Origin: Verrucomicrobiota bacterium
Lineage (GTDB): Bacteria; Verrucomicrobiota; Verrucomicrobiia; Opitutales; Opitutaceae
DNA length: 39,403 bases
Direction of reading: 5' to 3'
NCBI GenBank assembly: GCA_018239675.1
Contig: JAFEGX010000050.1
Location: 1 to 39,403 of the forward strand
Both the position numbers and the translations under genes were made by a program. The notes under the pieces are model-generated. The model did not search any database. It worked only from the letters and a program-made list of their open reading frames with translations, and was not told the origin of the DNA. Positions 8,495 through 16,393 of this stretch are shown here, piece after piece. Position 1 is the stretch's first letter. Every line of letters begins with the position of its first letter.

Positions 8495-10320
8495 CCTTCG
8501 CGTTTCCCCACCTCCTCTGGCTGCTGCTCCTGCCGGTCGCGCTGTTTGCGTTCGAGCTCACCCGGCGCCGCCGGGCCGCCGCCGCCACGCACCCGAAGAT
8601 CCTCGCCGCCGAGGCGGGACGGCACGATCTCTCGCTCGTGCCCGCCGCCGCCCCCGCGCGCCGCGTCCGGCCGTGGCTCGCCGCCGGGCTCATGCTGCTC
8701 GTCGTCGCGCTCGCCCGGCCGCAGTGGGGCCGCATCGAGGAGCCGGTCTTCGACCAGGCCCGCGAGATCCTCATCGCCCTCGACCTCTCGCGCTCGATGC
8801 AGGCGCAGGACGTGAAACCGTCCCGCCTCGACCGCGCCAAGCTGCTCATCCAGTCCCTGCTGGAGAAGCTCCGGGGCGAGCGCGTGGGGCTCGTCACCTT
8901 CTCCGGCACGGCGTTCCTGCAGTGCCCGCTGAGCTCCGATTACGAGATCCTGCGCGAGTTCCTCCCGGCGCTCAATCCCGGGTTCCTGCCCGAGGGCGGC
9001 ACCAACTACCGGGCCATGATCGAGACCGCCCTCGACGCGTTCGGCCGCACCGGCGCCGCCGACCGCTTCCTCATCGTGCTCAGCGACGGCGAGGCGACCG
9101 ATGACGAGTGGAAGGGCCACATCGACGATCTGGCCAGGAAGGGCATCCGGGTGATCGGCCTCGGCGTCGGCACCGCGGCGGGCGCGATGATCCCGGACGG
9201 CACCGGCGGCTTTGTGAAGGACGAGCGCGGCGCGGTCGTGCTCTCGCGCCTCGAGAACCGGACGCTGCAGGAGCTCACGGAGGCCACGCATGGCACCTAC
9301 AGCGACGCCAGCACCTGGGTCGACCTCGCCGGCATCCTGCGCGCCACGGTCGACGCGGGAAAGCGCGGCAAGTTCGTCGAGAAAAACACGGTGCGCCTCG
9401 TCGAGCGCTACCAGTGGCCGCTGGCGCTCGGTGCCTGGTGCCTGTGCGTGAGCTTCTGCTTCGAGTTCCCGGTCCGGCCGCGGCCGCGCGACCTCCAATT
9501 GCGCGGCGCCTCCCCGTCGCCGGCAGCCAAAGCCGCCCCGGCCGCCACCACCGCCACCCTCCTGTTCCTGCTGGCCGGCCTCGGTGGCGCGACCCCTTCC
9601 CGGGCCGCCGAACCAGCCGCCCAGCCCCCGCCGCTGGCCAAGATCGTCTCACGTCTGTCCGCCCAGGAGGCGCGCTCGGCCCGTGACTGGGCCGAGATGG
9701 CCCGCGAAACCGTGACATGGGGGCAGCATCTCCAGTCGGACGGACGGCCCGTGCCGCCGGGCCCGGTGCATGACGCGCTCTCGGCCGAGGACCTAGGTTC
9801 CGCCCAGGATCCGAAGACCGCCGATTGGCCGCAGCTTCGCAAGGAACTCGAGGCGCTCCTGCAGGAACCGGAAAAGAAACCGCAACCGCCGCAGCAGCAG
9901 AATCAATCCAAGGACCAAAAGGACCAGCAGCAGCAGCAACAACAGCAGCAGGACAAGAATCAATCGCAGCAGAAAGACCAGCAGCAGGAGAAGCAGCAAC
10001 CGCAGCAGGGTTCCTCGTCGTCGCAGCAGCAGGACCAGTCGCCGCCGCCGCAGTCCAAGCCGAACCAGGATCGGAACGCCGAGTCGGCCTTCGGCAACAT
10101 GCAGGAGCCGCCGAAGCCCCCGCCGTCGCAAAACACCCAGAAGGTCGGCGGCGTGTCGGAGAAGAAGGAGGGCCCGCCCCCGCCCGCCGATCCCAACCTC
10201 GCGCTGCCGCTGCAGAAGCTCGATCAGCTGCGCAACCAGGACTCGCCCGCCCAGCTTTACCAACTCATGGACACCGACAAGAAACACGCGCCGACCCGGA
10301 AGACGGGCAAGGACTGGTGA
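8491..10320 (+). CDS. batB: BatB-like VWA protein with a Gln-rich BatC-like tail
   Basis: 609-residue protein. Residues 1-340 are a BatB-type VWA protein: membrane segments about 7-24 and 63-80, metal site D98-x-S100-x-S102 (LDLSRS), VWA to about 300, membrane segment about 310-328. Then a second hydrophobic stretch (about 350-370) ends in SRAAE, resembling a signal peptide with its cleavage site. It leads into a hydrophilic tail of about 240 residues rich in Gln, Lys, Pro and Ser, with nine consecutive Gln at 479-487. The tail looks like a once separate secreted BatC-like protein joined to BatB. The start ATG overlaps the batA stop (ATGA), and GGAGG lies seven bases upstream, a rare clear Shine-Dalgarno sequence here. 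Confidence 0.88.
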   Translation: MTFAFPHLLWLLLLPVALFAFELTRRRRAAAATHPKILAAEAGRHDLSLVPAAAPARRVRPWLAAGLMLLVVALARPQWGRIEEPVFDQAREILIALDLSRSMQAQDVKPSRLDRAKLLIQSLLEKLRGERVGLVTFSGTAFLQCPLSSDYEILREFLPALNPGFLPEGGTNYRAMIETALDAFGRTGAADRFLIVLSDGEATDDEWKGHIDDLARKGIRVIGLGVGTAAGAMIPDGTGGFVKDERGAVVLSRLENRTLQELTEATHGTYSDASTWVDLAGILRATVDAGKRGKFVEKNTVRLVERYQWPLALGAWCLCVSFCFEFPVRPRPRDLQLRGASPSPAAKAAPAATTATLLFLLAGLGGATPSRAAEPAAQPPPLAKIVSRLSAQEARSARDWAEMARETVTWGQHLQSDGRPVPPGPVHDALSAEDLGSAQDPKTADWPQLRKELEALLQEPEKKPQPPQQQNQSKDQKDQQQQQQQQQDKNQSQQKDQQQEKQQPQQGSSSSQQQDQSPPPQSKPNQDRNAESAFGNMQEPPKPPPSQNTQKVGGVSEKKEGPPPPADPNLALPLQKLDQLRNQDSPAQLYQLMDTDKKHAPTRKTGKDW

Positions 10321-10325
10321 CCCCC

Positions 10326-12803
10326 ATGCGCCCTCTCTCGCTCCCCTCGCTTTTCACCCGCTGCGTCCTGCTGCTGGGCCTGCTGGCCACGCTCGCCCGC
10401 GCCGAGTCCGTGCACTGGGAGGGTTCGCCGGACGACCCCTCCGAGGTGCAGCTCGTGTTCGACGACTGCGCGCCCGACGGGGACCCGCGCCTGCCGGCCA
10501 CGCCCGACGTGAGCCTCACCCTCAGCGGCAGCTCGTCGCAGACCTCGATCATCAACGGCAGTTTCTCCCGCTCGACCATCCTGTCCTACAGCGTCCGTTC
10601 GCGACGCGCCGGCGCCAGCATCCAGATCCCGGCGTTCAGCGTGCAGACGAACAAGGGCCCGAAACTGGTCGCCGCCTACACGGGCGGCGCGGCGCGCGTG
10701 ATCTCCGACTCGGTCGCCAGCGCCCGGCTCACCCCGGGCAGCACCACCGTCTGGGCCGGCGAGGTCTTTCCGGTCACGTACGTCCTCGACGCCTCCCGCC
10801 GGAGCTTCAGCCAGCTGGCCAGCGCGATCGACTGGAACCCGTCGCCGCTGGTCGTCGAGGACTGGTCCAAGCCCGAGCCGACCGAGACCGTGTCCGGCGG
10901 CGAGCCGCGCCTGCTGGTGACCTACCGCGCCCGGGCCTACGCCAAGGCCTCGGGCACGCTCACGCTCAACCCCACGACGCAGCTGGTGAACGTGGCCACG
11001 GGCAGCATCGGCTTCGGCCTGTTCCAGCAGCAGCGCATCGAGCAGCTGTCGGTCAGCTCCCGCCGGACGGAGATCACCGTCAATCCCCTGCCCACGCCGC
11101 CGCCCGGGTTCACGGGCGCCGTCGGCCAGTTCCAGCTCGTGTCCAAGGTCGTGCCCACCAGCGCGGCGGTCGGCGAGCCGGTCACCTGGACCCTGGAGCT
11201 CAAGGGCACCGGCAACTGGCCTGACATCGCGGGCCTGCCCTCTCGCGAGGTGTCCAAGGACTTTCAGGTCGTGCAGCCCGAGGCCAAGCGGACGACCGCC
11301 GAGGGCAAGCTGTTCGACGCCACGCTGAGCGAGGACGTCGTGCTCGTGCCCACCAAGCCCGGCATCTACCCGATCAAGCCGGTGAACTTTGTCTACTTCG
11401 ACCCGAAGTCCGGCGAATACAAGACCCTCACCACCGCCTCAACCACCCTGACCATCACCGCCGCGCCGGCCGCCGGCGCGGCGCCGCGGCTGCAGGTCAG
11501 CCTGTCGGAACCGCCGGCCACGCCGCCCGCGGCCAGCAGTACGGCTCCCGCGCCCGAGGTGGTGCCGGCCGCTCCCGCCGACGCGATCCCGCGCGACCCG
11601 CTGGCGCCCGGCGGCCCTTCGCCCCGCCCGCTCGATGACGCCGGCCTGATCCTGCGCGTGGTCGTCCCGTTGGTCGTGCTGCTCGGCTTCTGGCTCGGGC
11701 TGGCGCTCCAGCGGGCGTTCCGGACCGATCCGCAGCGCGGCCGCCGCGAGGCCCGCGTCCGGCTCGGCGCCACCATCGCCCGGCTCCGGGTTGCCCGCGA
11801 TGCCGAGCGCGCGACCCTCCTGCTTGCCTGGCAGCACGACAGCGCCCTGCTGTGGGAACTCGCACTGGCCGCACCCCCCGCGGCCTCCGTGGCGGACGAG
11901 GCCTGGCGGCGGCTCTGGGAGGAGGCCGACCGCACGCTGTACCGCTCGGACACGGACCTGCCTGCCGACTGGACGGCGCGCGCCGAGGCGGCGCTGGTCG
12001 CCAAGCGCGTTCCCGGGTTCTCCCCGCTCTCCGCCTTCCGGCCGCGCAACCTGCTGCCCCTGGTCGCGGTCCTGGCCGTGGGCCTGCTGCTGCCGCGGCT
12101 CCGGGCGGACGACGCGGCCGCCTCCTACCGCAAGGGTGATTTCGCGGCGGCGGAGAAGAGTTGGGCCGACGAGGTCGCCAAGGACCCGACCAACGCCTCC
12201 GCCCGCTACAATCTCTCGCTGGCGCTGGCCCAGCAGGACCGCTGGGACCTGGCGCTCGCGCACGCGACCGCCGCGCTCGTGCAGGACCCGTCCGACGCCC
12301 ACATCCGGTGGCAATTCGCGCTCGCCGGTGAGAAGGCGGGATTCGTGCCGGCGCCGCTGGCCGCCTTTCCCCGTCCCGGTCCGCTGCAGTCGCTGGCCCA
12401 GCTCGCCTCCCCCGGAGGCTGGCAGCGCTGGATGATTGCCGGCGCCTGGGCGGTCGCGGGGGCGCTCGGCCTCCTGCTGCTCAGCGCCTACCGCCGCCTG
12501 CCAACCGCCGGCGCGGTGGCCGCCGCCCTGCTCTTCACCGCCGGCCTGGTGCTCGTCGCGGCCGCCCTGCTCAGCCTCCACACCTATGGGCCCACGGCCG
12601 ACCAGCGGGCCGTGATGGTCTGGCGCGGCAGCGTGCTGCGCTCGATCCCGACCGAAGCCGACACGACCCAGAAGACCACCACGCTGGCCGCAGGCAGCGT
12701 CGCGATCGTCGACCGCACCTTCCTCGGCTGGCAGCGTCTCGAGTTCGAGAACGGCCAGACCGGCTGGGTGCGATCCGACGACACGCTGGCGCTGTGGCGG
12801 TAG
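10326..12803 (+). CDS. BatD-BatE fusion: oxygen-tolerance protein with TPR and SH3 domains
   Basis: 825-residue envelope protein. A signal peptide (about 1-25, ending ARAES) precedes BatD-type immunoglobulin-like domains (about 26-390). A proline/alanine-rich linker and a membrane segment (about 440-462) follow. A cytoplasmic helical region continues to about 570. A second signal-like hydrophobic segment (about 572-592) leads into a TPR domain (about 598-670), two membrane segments (about 699-752) and a C-terminal SH3-like domain (about 755-825, with GWQRLEFENGQTGWVRSDD). TPR plus SH3 is the layout of BatE, so BatD and BatE appear fused. Function is inferred as assembly or sensing in the envelope with the VWA partners and MoxR. 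Last gene of the operon, five bases after batB. Confidence 0.87.
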   Translation: MRPLSLPSLFTRCVLLLGLLATLARAESVHWEGSPDDPSEVQLVFDDCAPDGDPRLPATPDVSLTLSGSSSQTSIINGSFSRSTILSYSVRSRRAGASIQIPAFSVQTNKGPKLVAAYTGGAARVISDSVASARLTPGSTTVWAGEVFPVTYVLDASRRSFSQLASAIDWNPSPLVVEDWSKPEPTETVSGGEPRLLVTYRARAYAKASGTLTLNPTTQLVNVATGSIGFGLFQQQRIEQLSVSSRRTEITVNPLPTPPPGFTGAVGQFQLVSKVVPTSAAVGEPVTWTLELKGTGNWPDIAGLPSREVSKDFQVVQPEAKRTTAEGKLFDATLSEDVVLVPTKPGIYPIKPVNFVYFDPKSGEYKTLTTASTTLTITAAPAAGAAPRLQVSLSEPPATPPAASSTAPAPEVVPAAPADAIPRDPLAPGGPSPRPLDDAGLILRVVVPLVVLLGFWLGLALQRAFRTDPQRGRREARVRLGATIARLRVARDAERATLLLAWQHDSALLWELALAAPPAASVADEAWRRLWEEADRTLYRSDTDLPADWTARAEAALVAKRVPGFSPLSAFRPRNLLPLVAVLAVGLLLPRLRADDAAASYRKGDFAAAEKSWADEVAKDPTNASARYNLSLALAQQDRWDLALAHATAALVQDPSDAHIRWQFALAGEKAGFVPAPLAAFPRPGPLQSLAQLASPGGWQRWMIAGAWAVAGALGLLLLSAYRRLPTAGAVAAALLFTAGLVLVAAALLSLHTYGPTADQRAVMVWRGSVLRSIPTEADTTQKTTTLAAGSVAIVDRTFLGWQRLEFENGQTGWVRSDDTLALWR

Positions 12804-12809
12804 CTGGAA

Positions 12810-12878
12810 AATCGGGATCCGAAATTCGGAATTCGACCGACTGACCGCGGAGGCACGGTTCCGGACCGGACTCCGGAA
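12810..12878. repeat. Family H heptamer array and a short palindrome between convergent genes
   Basis: A single family H arm (12810-12840, heptamers of the type ATTCGGA) begins six bases after the BatD-BatE stop. It is followed by the perfect inverted repeat TTCCGGA/TCCGGAA (12859-12865 and 12872-12878) with a 6-base loop, just before the Nudix stop. Together they may end both transcripts; there is no T run. Confidence 0.5.
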
Positions 12879-12884
12879 GCTTCC

Positions 12885-13430
12885 TCACCAACCCAGCGTC
12901 TTCCGCACCATCCGCGCCATCGATTCCTCGGAGTTCAGCGTCGTGACCCGCGCGACCTCCACCCAGGCGAGGTCCTTCGACTCGTGGCTGACCACAAGCG
13001 GCTCGGCCGGGTCGGCCTCGAACATGAAACGCAGGTCGTAGTGCCAGTGCTCCGGCTCGGCCTGGCGGGCCGGGATGCGGTGGCGGTCGAGATCGAAGAT
13101 GGCGGTCGCGACCACCCGCAGGTTGCGCAGGCCGCTCTCCTCCTCCGCCTCCCGGCGCGCCGCCGCCAGCAGGTCAGGATTGCCATCGGCGTGACCGCCC
13201 AGCTGGAGCCACTTGTCCAGCTTCCGGTGGTGGGTGAGCAGCGTGAGCGTGCGGGTGGGATCGACGATCCAGGCGGATCCCGTGAGGTGACCCGACCGCT
13301 GCGAACGCAGCAGGCAGTCGGCATGCGCTTCGACGAAGCGGATCGTGTCAGCCGTCATCGCCGCCTCGTGGGCGTCGAGCGGCCGGGCCGCGTGGGCCCG
13401 CAGGAGTTTCAGGACTTCGTTACGATGCAT
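12885..13430 (-). CDS. Nudix hydrolase
   Basis: 181-residue Nudix protein. The Nudix box starts at about residue 78 (GGHADGNPDLLAAARREAEE) and keeps the RE-x-x-EE core that binds metal and the diphosphate substrate. The N-terminal helix region (1-45) and the HRKLDKWLQLGGH approach to the box are common in a widespread uncharacterised Nudix group. Substrate cannot be told. The ATG at 13430 is preferred to a TTG five codons upstream. It lies 155 bases downstream of the LOG gene on the same strand, so cotranscription is possible but not evident. Its stop faces the Bat operon. Confidence 0.85.
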   Translation of the reverse strand: MHRNEVLKLLRAHAARPLDAHEAAMTADTIRFVEAHADCLLRSQRSGHLTGSAWIVDPTRTLTLLTHHRKLDKWLQLGGHADGNPDLLAAARREAEEESGLRNLRVVATAIFDLDRHRIPARQAEPEHWHYDLRFMFEADPAEPLVVSHESKDLAWVEVARVTTLNSEESMARMVRKTLGW

Positions 13431-13585
13431 GGCAGTGAACCGCAAGTCTCACCGAACCCGAGTCCCGTCGACTTGCCACCAGAAAGTGCCGGACGCGCAG
13501 GCGGCCCTTCCGGTCACTGCCGCGCGGCAGCCGCCTCTTGCGCCTGCTTGCGCCCAATCCTCCGGGCCCGAATGTTCGCGATGCA

Positions 13586-14167
13586 TCAGCGGGTTTCGAA
13601 CCACTTCGACTCAACCTGTCCAGCCGGGGTGCGCTCGATCGCCGCGAACACCTCCGGGACCGTCGCGGCCACGCTGAACAGGTCCAGATTCGACGGCTTG
13701 AAGAACCGCTCGCGCAGCATGCGGTCGAACAGCCGCAGCAGGTCGTCGTAAAACCCGTCCTGGTTCAGGAACACGCACGGCTTCCGGACGACGTCGAGTT
13801 GGCGGAGGGTGAGGATCTCCATGATTTCCTCGAGTGTGCCGAAGCCACCGGGCAGGGTGACGAACGCGTCGGCGCGGGTTTCCATGAGCAGCTTCCGCTC
13901 CCGCATCGTGACCACGGTCACGAGTTCGTCGGCCTCGTCGTAGGCCAGCTCGCGCACCTTCATGAATTCGGGGATCACGCCGACGACATGGCCGCCGCTG
14001 TCCGTGACCGCACGGGCGACCGCGCCCATCAGGCCGGTCTTGCCGCCGCCGTACACGAGTCCCCAGCCATGCGCGACGATGGCGCGGCCCAACTCGGCCC
14101 CCACGGCGGCGTACTTCGGATCGATCCGGTCGCTGGAGGAGCAATAGACGCAGAGCAGCTTGGGCAT
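13586..14167 (-). CDS. LOG family protein (TIGR00730; possible cytokinin-type phosphoribohydrolase)
   Basis: 193-residue Rossmann-fold protein. It has YGGGKTGLMG (39-48), MRERK (88-92) and PGGFGTLEE (106-114), the PGGxGTxxE hallmark of LOG enzymes that release a base from nucleoside 5'-monophosphates. Length is normal. In bacteria the physiological role is often unclear; some act on AMP or on modified adenine nucleotides. The ATG at 14167 is preferred over a TTG four codons upstream. It is divergent from GluQRS, with 255 bases between them. Confidence 0.88.
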   Translation of the reverse strand: MPKLLCVYCSSSDRIDPKYAAVGAELGRAIVAHGWGLVYGGGKTGLMGAVARAVTDSGGHVVGVIPEFMKVRELAYDEADELVTVVTMRERKLLMETRADAFVTLPGGFGTLEEIMEILTLRQLDVVRKPCVFLNQDGFYDDLLRLFDRMLRERFFKPSNLDLFSVAATVPEVFAAIERTPAGQVESKWFETR

Positions 14168-14361
14168 GCCATCTTTCAACCGGTAATCCCCGCTGACTCA
14201 CGCCAAATATGCTGGCGCCACCAGGAATGCTCCGGGGCGCCCCGTCCCCAATCCCGGATTGGGCACGAGGAGCGGCCAGAAGGCCCGCCCAAGTTCGAAC
14301 CCCAGATCAGCCGAGGGCAAGGTCACCCCCTGCATCGCCGAGCCCACCACCGCGGAGTTTT

Positions 14362-14393
14362 CTTGTGCCTTTGGCGCCTCCTTGCGGCTAATC
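14362..14393. repeat. Family A single arm
   Basis: One family A arm (words of the type GTGCCTTTGGCGCCTCC, ending in CTTGCGGCTAATC) in the 255-base divergent gap before the GluQRS gene. No well-preserved facing partner is visible; a weak candidate lies near 14270. The rest of this gap shows no further feature. Confidence 0.5.
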
Positions 14394-14422
14394 TCCGCGT
14401 CGATTTCATCCCGCCCACGCCC

Positions 14423-15310
14423 GTGCCCAATCCCGCCTCCCCGTACCGCGGCCGACTGGCCCCTTCGCCCACCGGGCACCTGCACCTCGGCCACGCCCGG
14501 ACGTTCTGGGTGGCCGCCGAGCGGGCGCGGGCGGCCGGCGGTGTGCTGGTGCTGCGCAACGAGGACCTCGACGCGGTGCGCTTCCGGCTGGATTTCGTCG
14601 CGGCCATGCTCGAGGACTTGCGGTGGCTGGGACTCGTCTGGCAGGAGGGCCCCGACGTCGGCGGACCCTTCGGTCCCTACGACCAGAGCGGACGCCGTTC
14701 CCATTATCGCGCCGCGCTCGAGCGGCTCCACGCGGCCGGAGCCATCTATCCGTGCACCCATTCGCGGCGCGACGTGCTCGAGGCCATCGGTGCGCCGCAC
14801 GAGGGTGCCGGCCAAGACGACGAGCCCGTTTATCCCGCCTCGCTCCGCCCGCCGGCGGACGCGCCCCTGCCGCCGCTAGGGGACCGGGTGGCGGTGAACT
14901 GGCGCCTGCGCGTGCCCGACGGCGAGGAACTCCGCTTTCTCGACGGCCGCTTCGGCGAACAGCGCGCGGTGGCAGGCCGCGACTTTGGCGACTTCCTGGT
15001 GTGGCGGAAGGATGATGTGCCGTCCTACCAGCTCGCTTGCGCGGTTGACGATGCAGCCATGGGCATCACTGAAGTGGTGCGCGGCGCCGATCTCATCCGG
15101 AGCACTTTCCGCCAGCTGCTCGTGTACCGGGCGCTGAGGCTCGCGGCGCCGGCGTTCTATCATTGTCCGCTCATGACGGACGCAGCCGGCCAGCGGCTCG
15201 CCAAGCGACATGACGCGCTGAGCCTGCGGACGCTGCGTGAACAGTGCGCAAAGCCGGAGGAGATTACCGGCAAGTTTTTGGCCGAGGGAACCGATGGAGA
15301 TCTACAGTGA
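14423..15310 (+). CDS. gluQ: Glutamyl-Q tRNA(Asp) synthetase
   Basis: 295-residue class I aminoacyl-tRNA synthetase-like protein lacking the anticodon-binding domain. It opens with YRGRLAPSPTGHLHLGHA, containing the HIGH-type motif at 21-24 (HLGH); the KMSKS-type loop is LAKRHDA near residue 259. GluQRS attaches glutamate to queuosine in tRNA(Asp). The zinc site of E. coli YadB (Cys-x-Cys, Tyr, Cys) is mostly lost: the matching region reads YPCTHSRR and VYPASLR, with one cysteine left. No ATG is available, so the GTG at 14423 just ahead of the conserved start is used. It is followed directly by a family D repeat. Confidence 0.88.
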   Translation: MPNPASPYRGRLAPSPTGHLHLGHARTFWVAAERARAAGGVLVLRNEDLDAVRFRLDFVAAMLEDLRWLGLVWQEGPDVGGPFGPYDQSGRRSHYRAALERLHAAGAIYPCTHSRRDVLEAIGAPHEGAGQDDEPVYPASLRPPADAPLPPLGDRVAVNWRLRVPDGEELRFLDGRFGEQRAVAGRDFGDFLVWRKDDVPSYQLACAVDDAAMGITEVVRGADLIRSTFRQLLVYRALRLAAPAFYHCPLMTDAAGQRLAKRHDALSLRTLREQCAKPEEITGKFLAEGTDGDLQ

Positions 15311-15311
15311 G

Positions 15312-15457
15312 GGAACTCCAAAGGCCAAACCGCCAAACGCCAAAAAGATCCATGCTAGCATCGGAAGTTAACCCCGGGGTCATGTCAGCCGCTTCCAAGA
15401 CTTCCTGACCACCGAATTACGTTTGGTGCCTGGCGGTTTGGCGTTTGGATTTTTTCC
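15312..15457. repeat. Family D inverted repeat pair
   Basis: Left arm 15312-15350 (three words of the type GCCAAAC) starts one base after the GluQRS stop and faces right arm 15421-15457 (words TTTGGCG). The arms are separated by 70 bases. The pair lies between two genes on the same strand. Other D arms are at 5295, 22060-22250 and 30570-30836. Confidence 0.78.
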
Positions 15458-15533
15458 ACAGCAGTTGCACTCCCGCCACCGGCGTCTCATGCTGCGGGCG
15501 TCGGAAGCATCCAACCCTCAACCCTGGAGTCCT

Positions 15534-15878
15534 ATGCCCTACCTCAAGATCCAGACCAACCTCCCGATCGGGAAAAAATCGCAGCAGACGATCATGCGCA
15601 GCGCCGCGGCGCTGGTGGCTCGCGAGCTCGACAAGCCCGCGGATCTGGTGCTCGTCGCGCTCGACATCGACACGCCGATGCTTTTTGCCGGCACGGACGA
15701 TCCGGTGGCCTTCCTCGAGTTGAAGAGCGTCGGGCTCTCGGCCCGTCGCACCAAGACCCTGAGCCAGGACCTCTGCGAGCTCATCAAGGAGCACCTCGGT
15801 ATCGAACGCGACCGCGTCTACCTCAAGTTCTTCAGCGGCGCGCGCGGCATGTGGGGCTTCAGCGGAGACGTGCTGTAG
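15534..15878 (+). CDS. MIF-like tautomerase-superfamily protein
   Basis: 114-residue protein of the macrophage migration inhibitory factor/phenylpyruvate tautomerase type. The ATG is followed at once by proline (MPYLKIQTN), the catalytic N-terminal proline exposed after methionine removal. Length and the C-terminal region (YLKFFSGARGMWGFSG) fit the MIF family. The natural substrate of bacterial members is generally not known. GGAG lies six bases before the ATG. An upstream in-frame start would add 37 residues and bury the catalytic proline, so it is rejected. Its stop converges on the MazG-like gene across a repeat pair. Confidence 0.87.
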   Translation: MPYLKIQTNLPIGKKSQQTIMRSAAALVARELDKPADLVLVALDIDTPMLFAGTDDPVAFLELKSVGLSARRTKTLSQDLCELIKEHLGIERDRVYLKFFSGARGMWGFSGDVL

Positions 15879-15880
15879 GG

Positions 15881-16023
15881 ATTCCCGATTTACGAGTTAC
15901 GATTGGAATTTGGACCTCGTTGGTGAAAACTCGGAACGTGGCCCTCGGATGCCAAATTCCGGGTCCCAAATTTCGAGACCGAGCTTCCGGACAATCGTAA
16001 TTCGCAGATCGTAAATCCGAAAT
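15881..16023. repeat. Family I inverted repeat pair enclosing a family H pair
   Basis: Outer arms 15881-15913 (words of the type TTTACGA) and 15991-16023 (AATCGTA) face each other and fill the gap between two convergent stops, starting three bases after one and ending five bases before the other. Inside, GGAATTTGG (15906-15914) pairs perfectly with CCAAATTCC (15952-15960), and a family H array spans 15950-15980. A long composite stem is possible. Confidence 0.75.
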
Positions 16024-16027
16024 CGCC

Positions 16028-16393
16028 TCAGAGTTCCGTGTACTTCTCGGAACGTCCCCTGGATTTCTCGACGGGGTATTTTTTCGCGTTGGCGGCCATC
16101 TTGGCCTCGATGGCGGCGGCGAGGTCGAGATGGGTCGCGTTGGCGAACTCGAGGGCATAGATGACGACGTCGGCCAGTTCCTCGGCGATCTTGGTGCGCT
16201 TGGCGGGATTCTGGGCGATGGCGCGCGACTCCTCGGACGTGGCCCAGAGAAAATGCTCCATAAGTTCGCCGGCCTCGGCGGCGAGCGCCATGCTGAGGTT
16301 CTTCGGGGCGTGAAACTGCTCCCAGTCACGCTCGCGCACAAAGGCCAGCACGCGGGCCTTCAGCTCACCGGTCGTCGTCGTGGCGTCGTTCAT
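16028..16393 (-). CDS. MazG-like nucleotide pyrophosphohydrolase
   Basis: 121-residue all-alpha NTP pyrophosphatase. AAEAGELMEH (about 36-45) and EELADVVIYAL (about 69-79) supply the EExxE/ExxD metal-binding acidic residues. Short single-domain members of this group hydrolyse dCTP or other nucleoside triphosphates to monophosphates, protecting the nucleotide pool. The ATG at 16393 gives the usual length. The frame stays open upstream to an ATG at 16537, which would add 48 residues carrying two cysteine pairs; this longer form is treated as a finding rather than as the call. Confidence 0.87.
   Translation of the reverse strand: MNDATTTTGELKARVLAFVRERDWEQFHAPKNLSMALAAEAGELMEHFLWATSEESRAIAQNPAKRTKIAEELADVVIYALEFANATHLDLAAAIEAKMAANAKKYPVEKSRGRSEKYTEL

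Noticed and set aside
9793..10287. Minus-strand frame encoding a very Leu-rich protein
   Set aside because: It is the antisense of the CAG/CAA-rich tail of the BatB-like gene, which reads as leucine codons on the other strand.
14280..14300. GTTCGAAC segment resembling a tRNA T-arm
   Set aside because: The flanking bases do not form a proper T-stem, and no anticodon arm or acceptor stem can be found around it.
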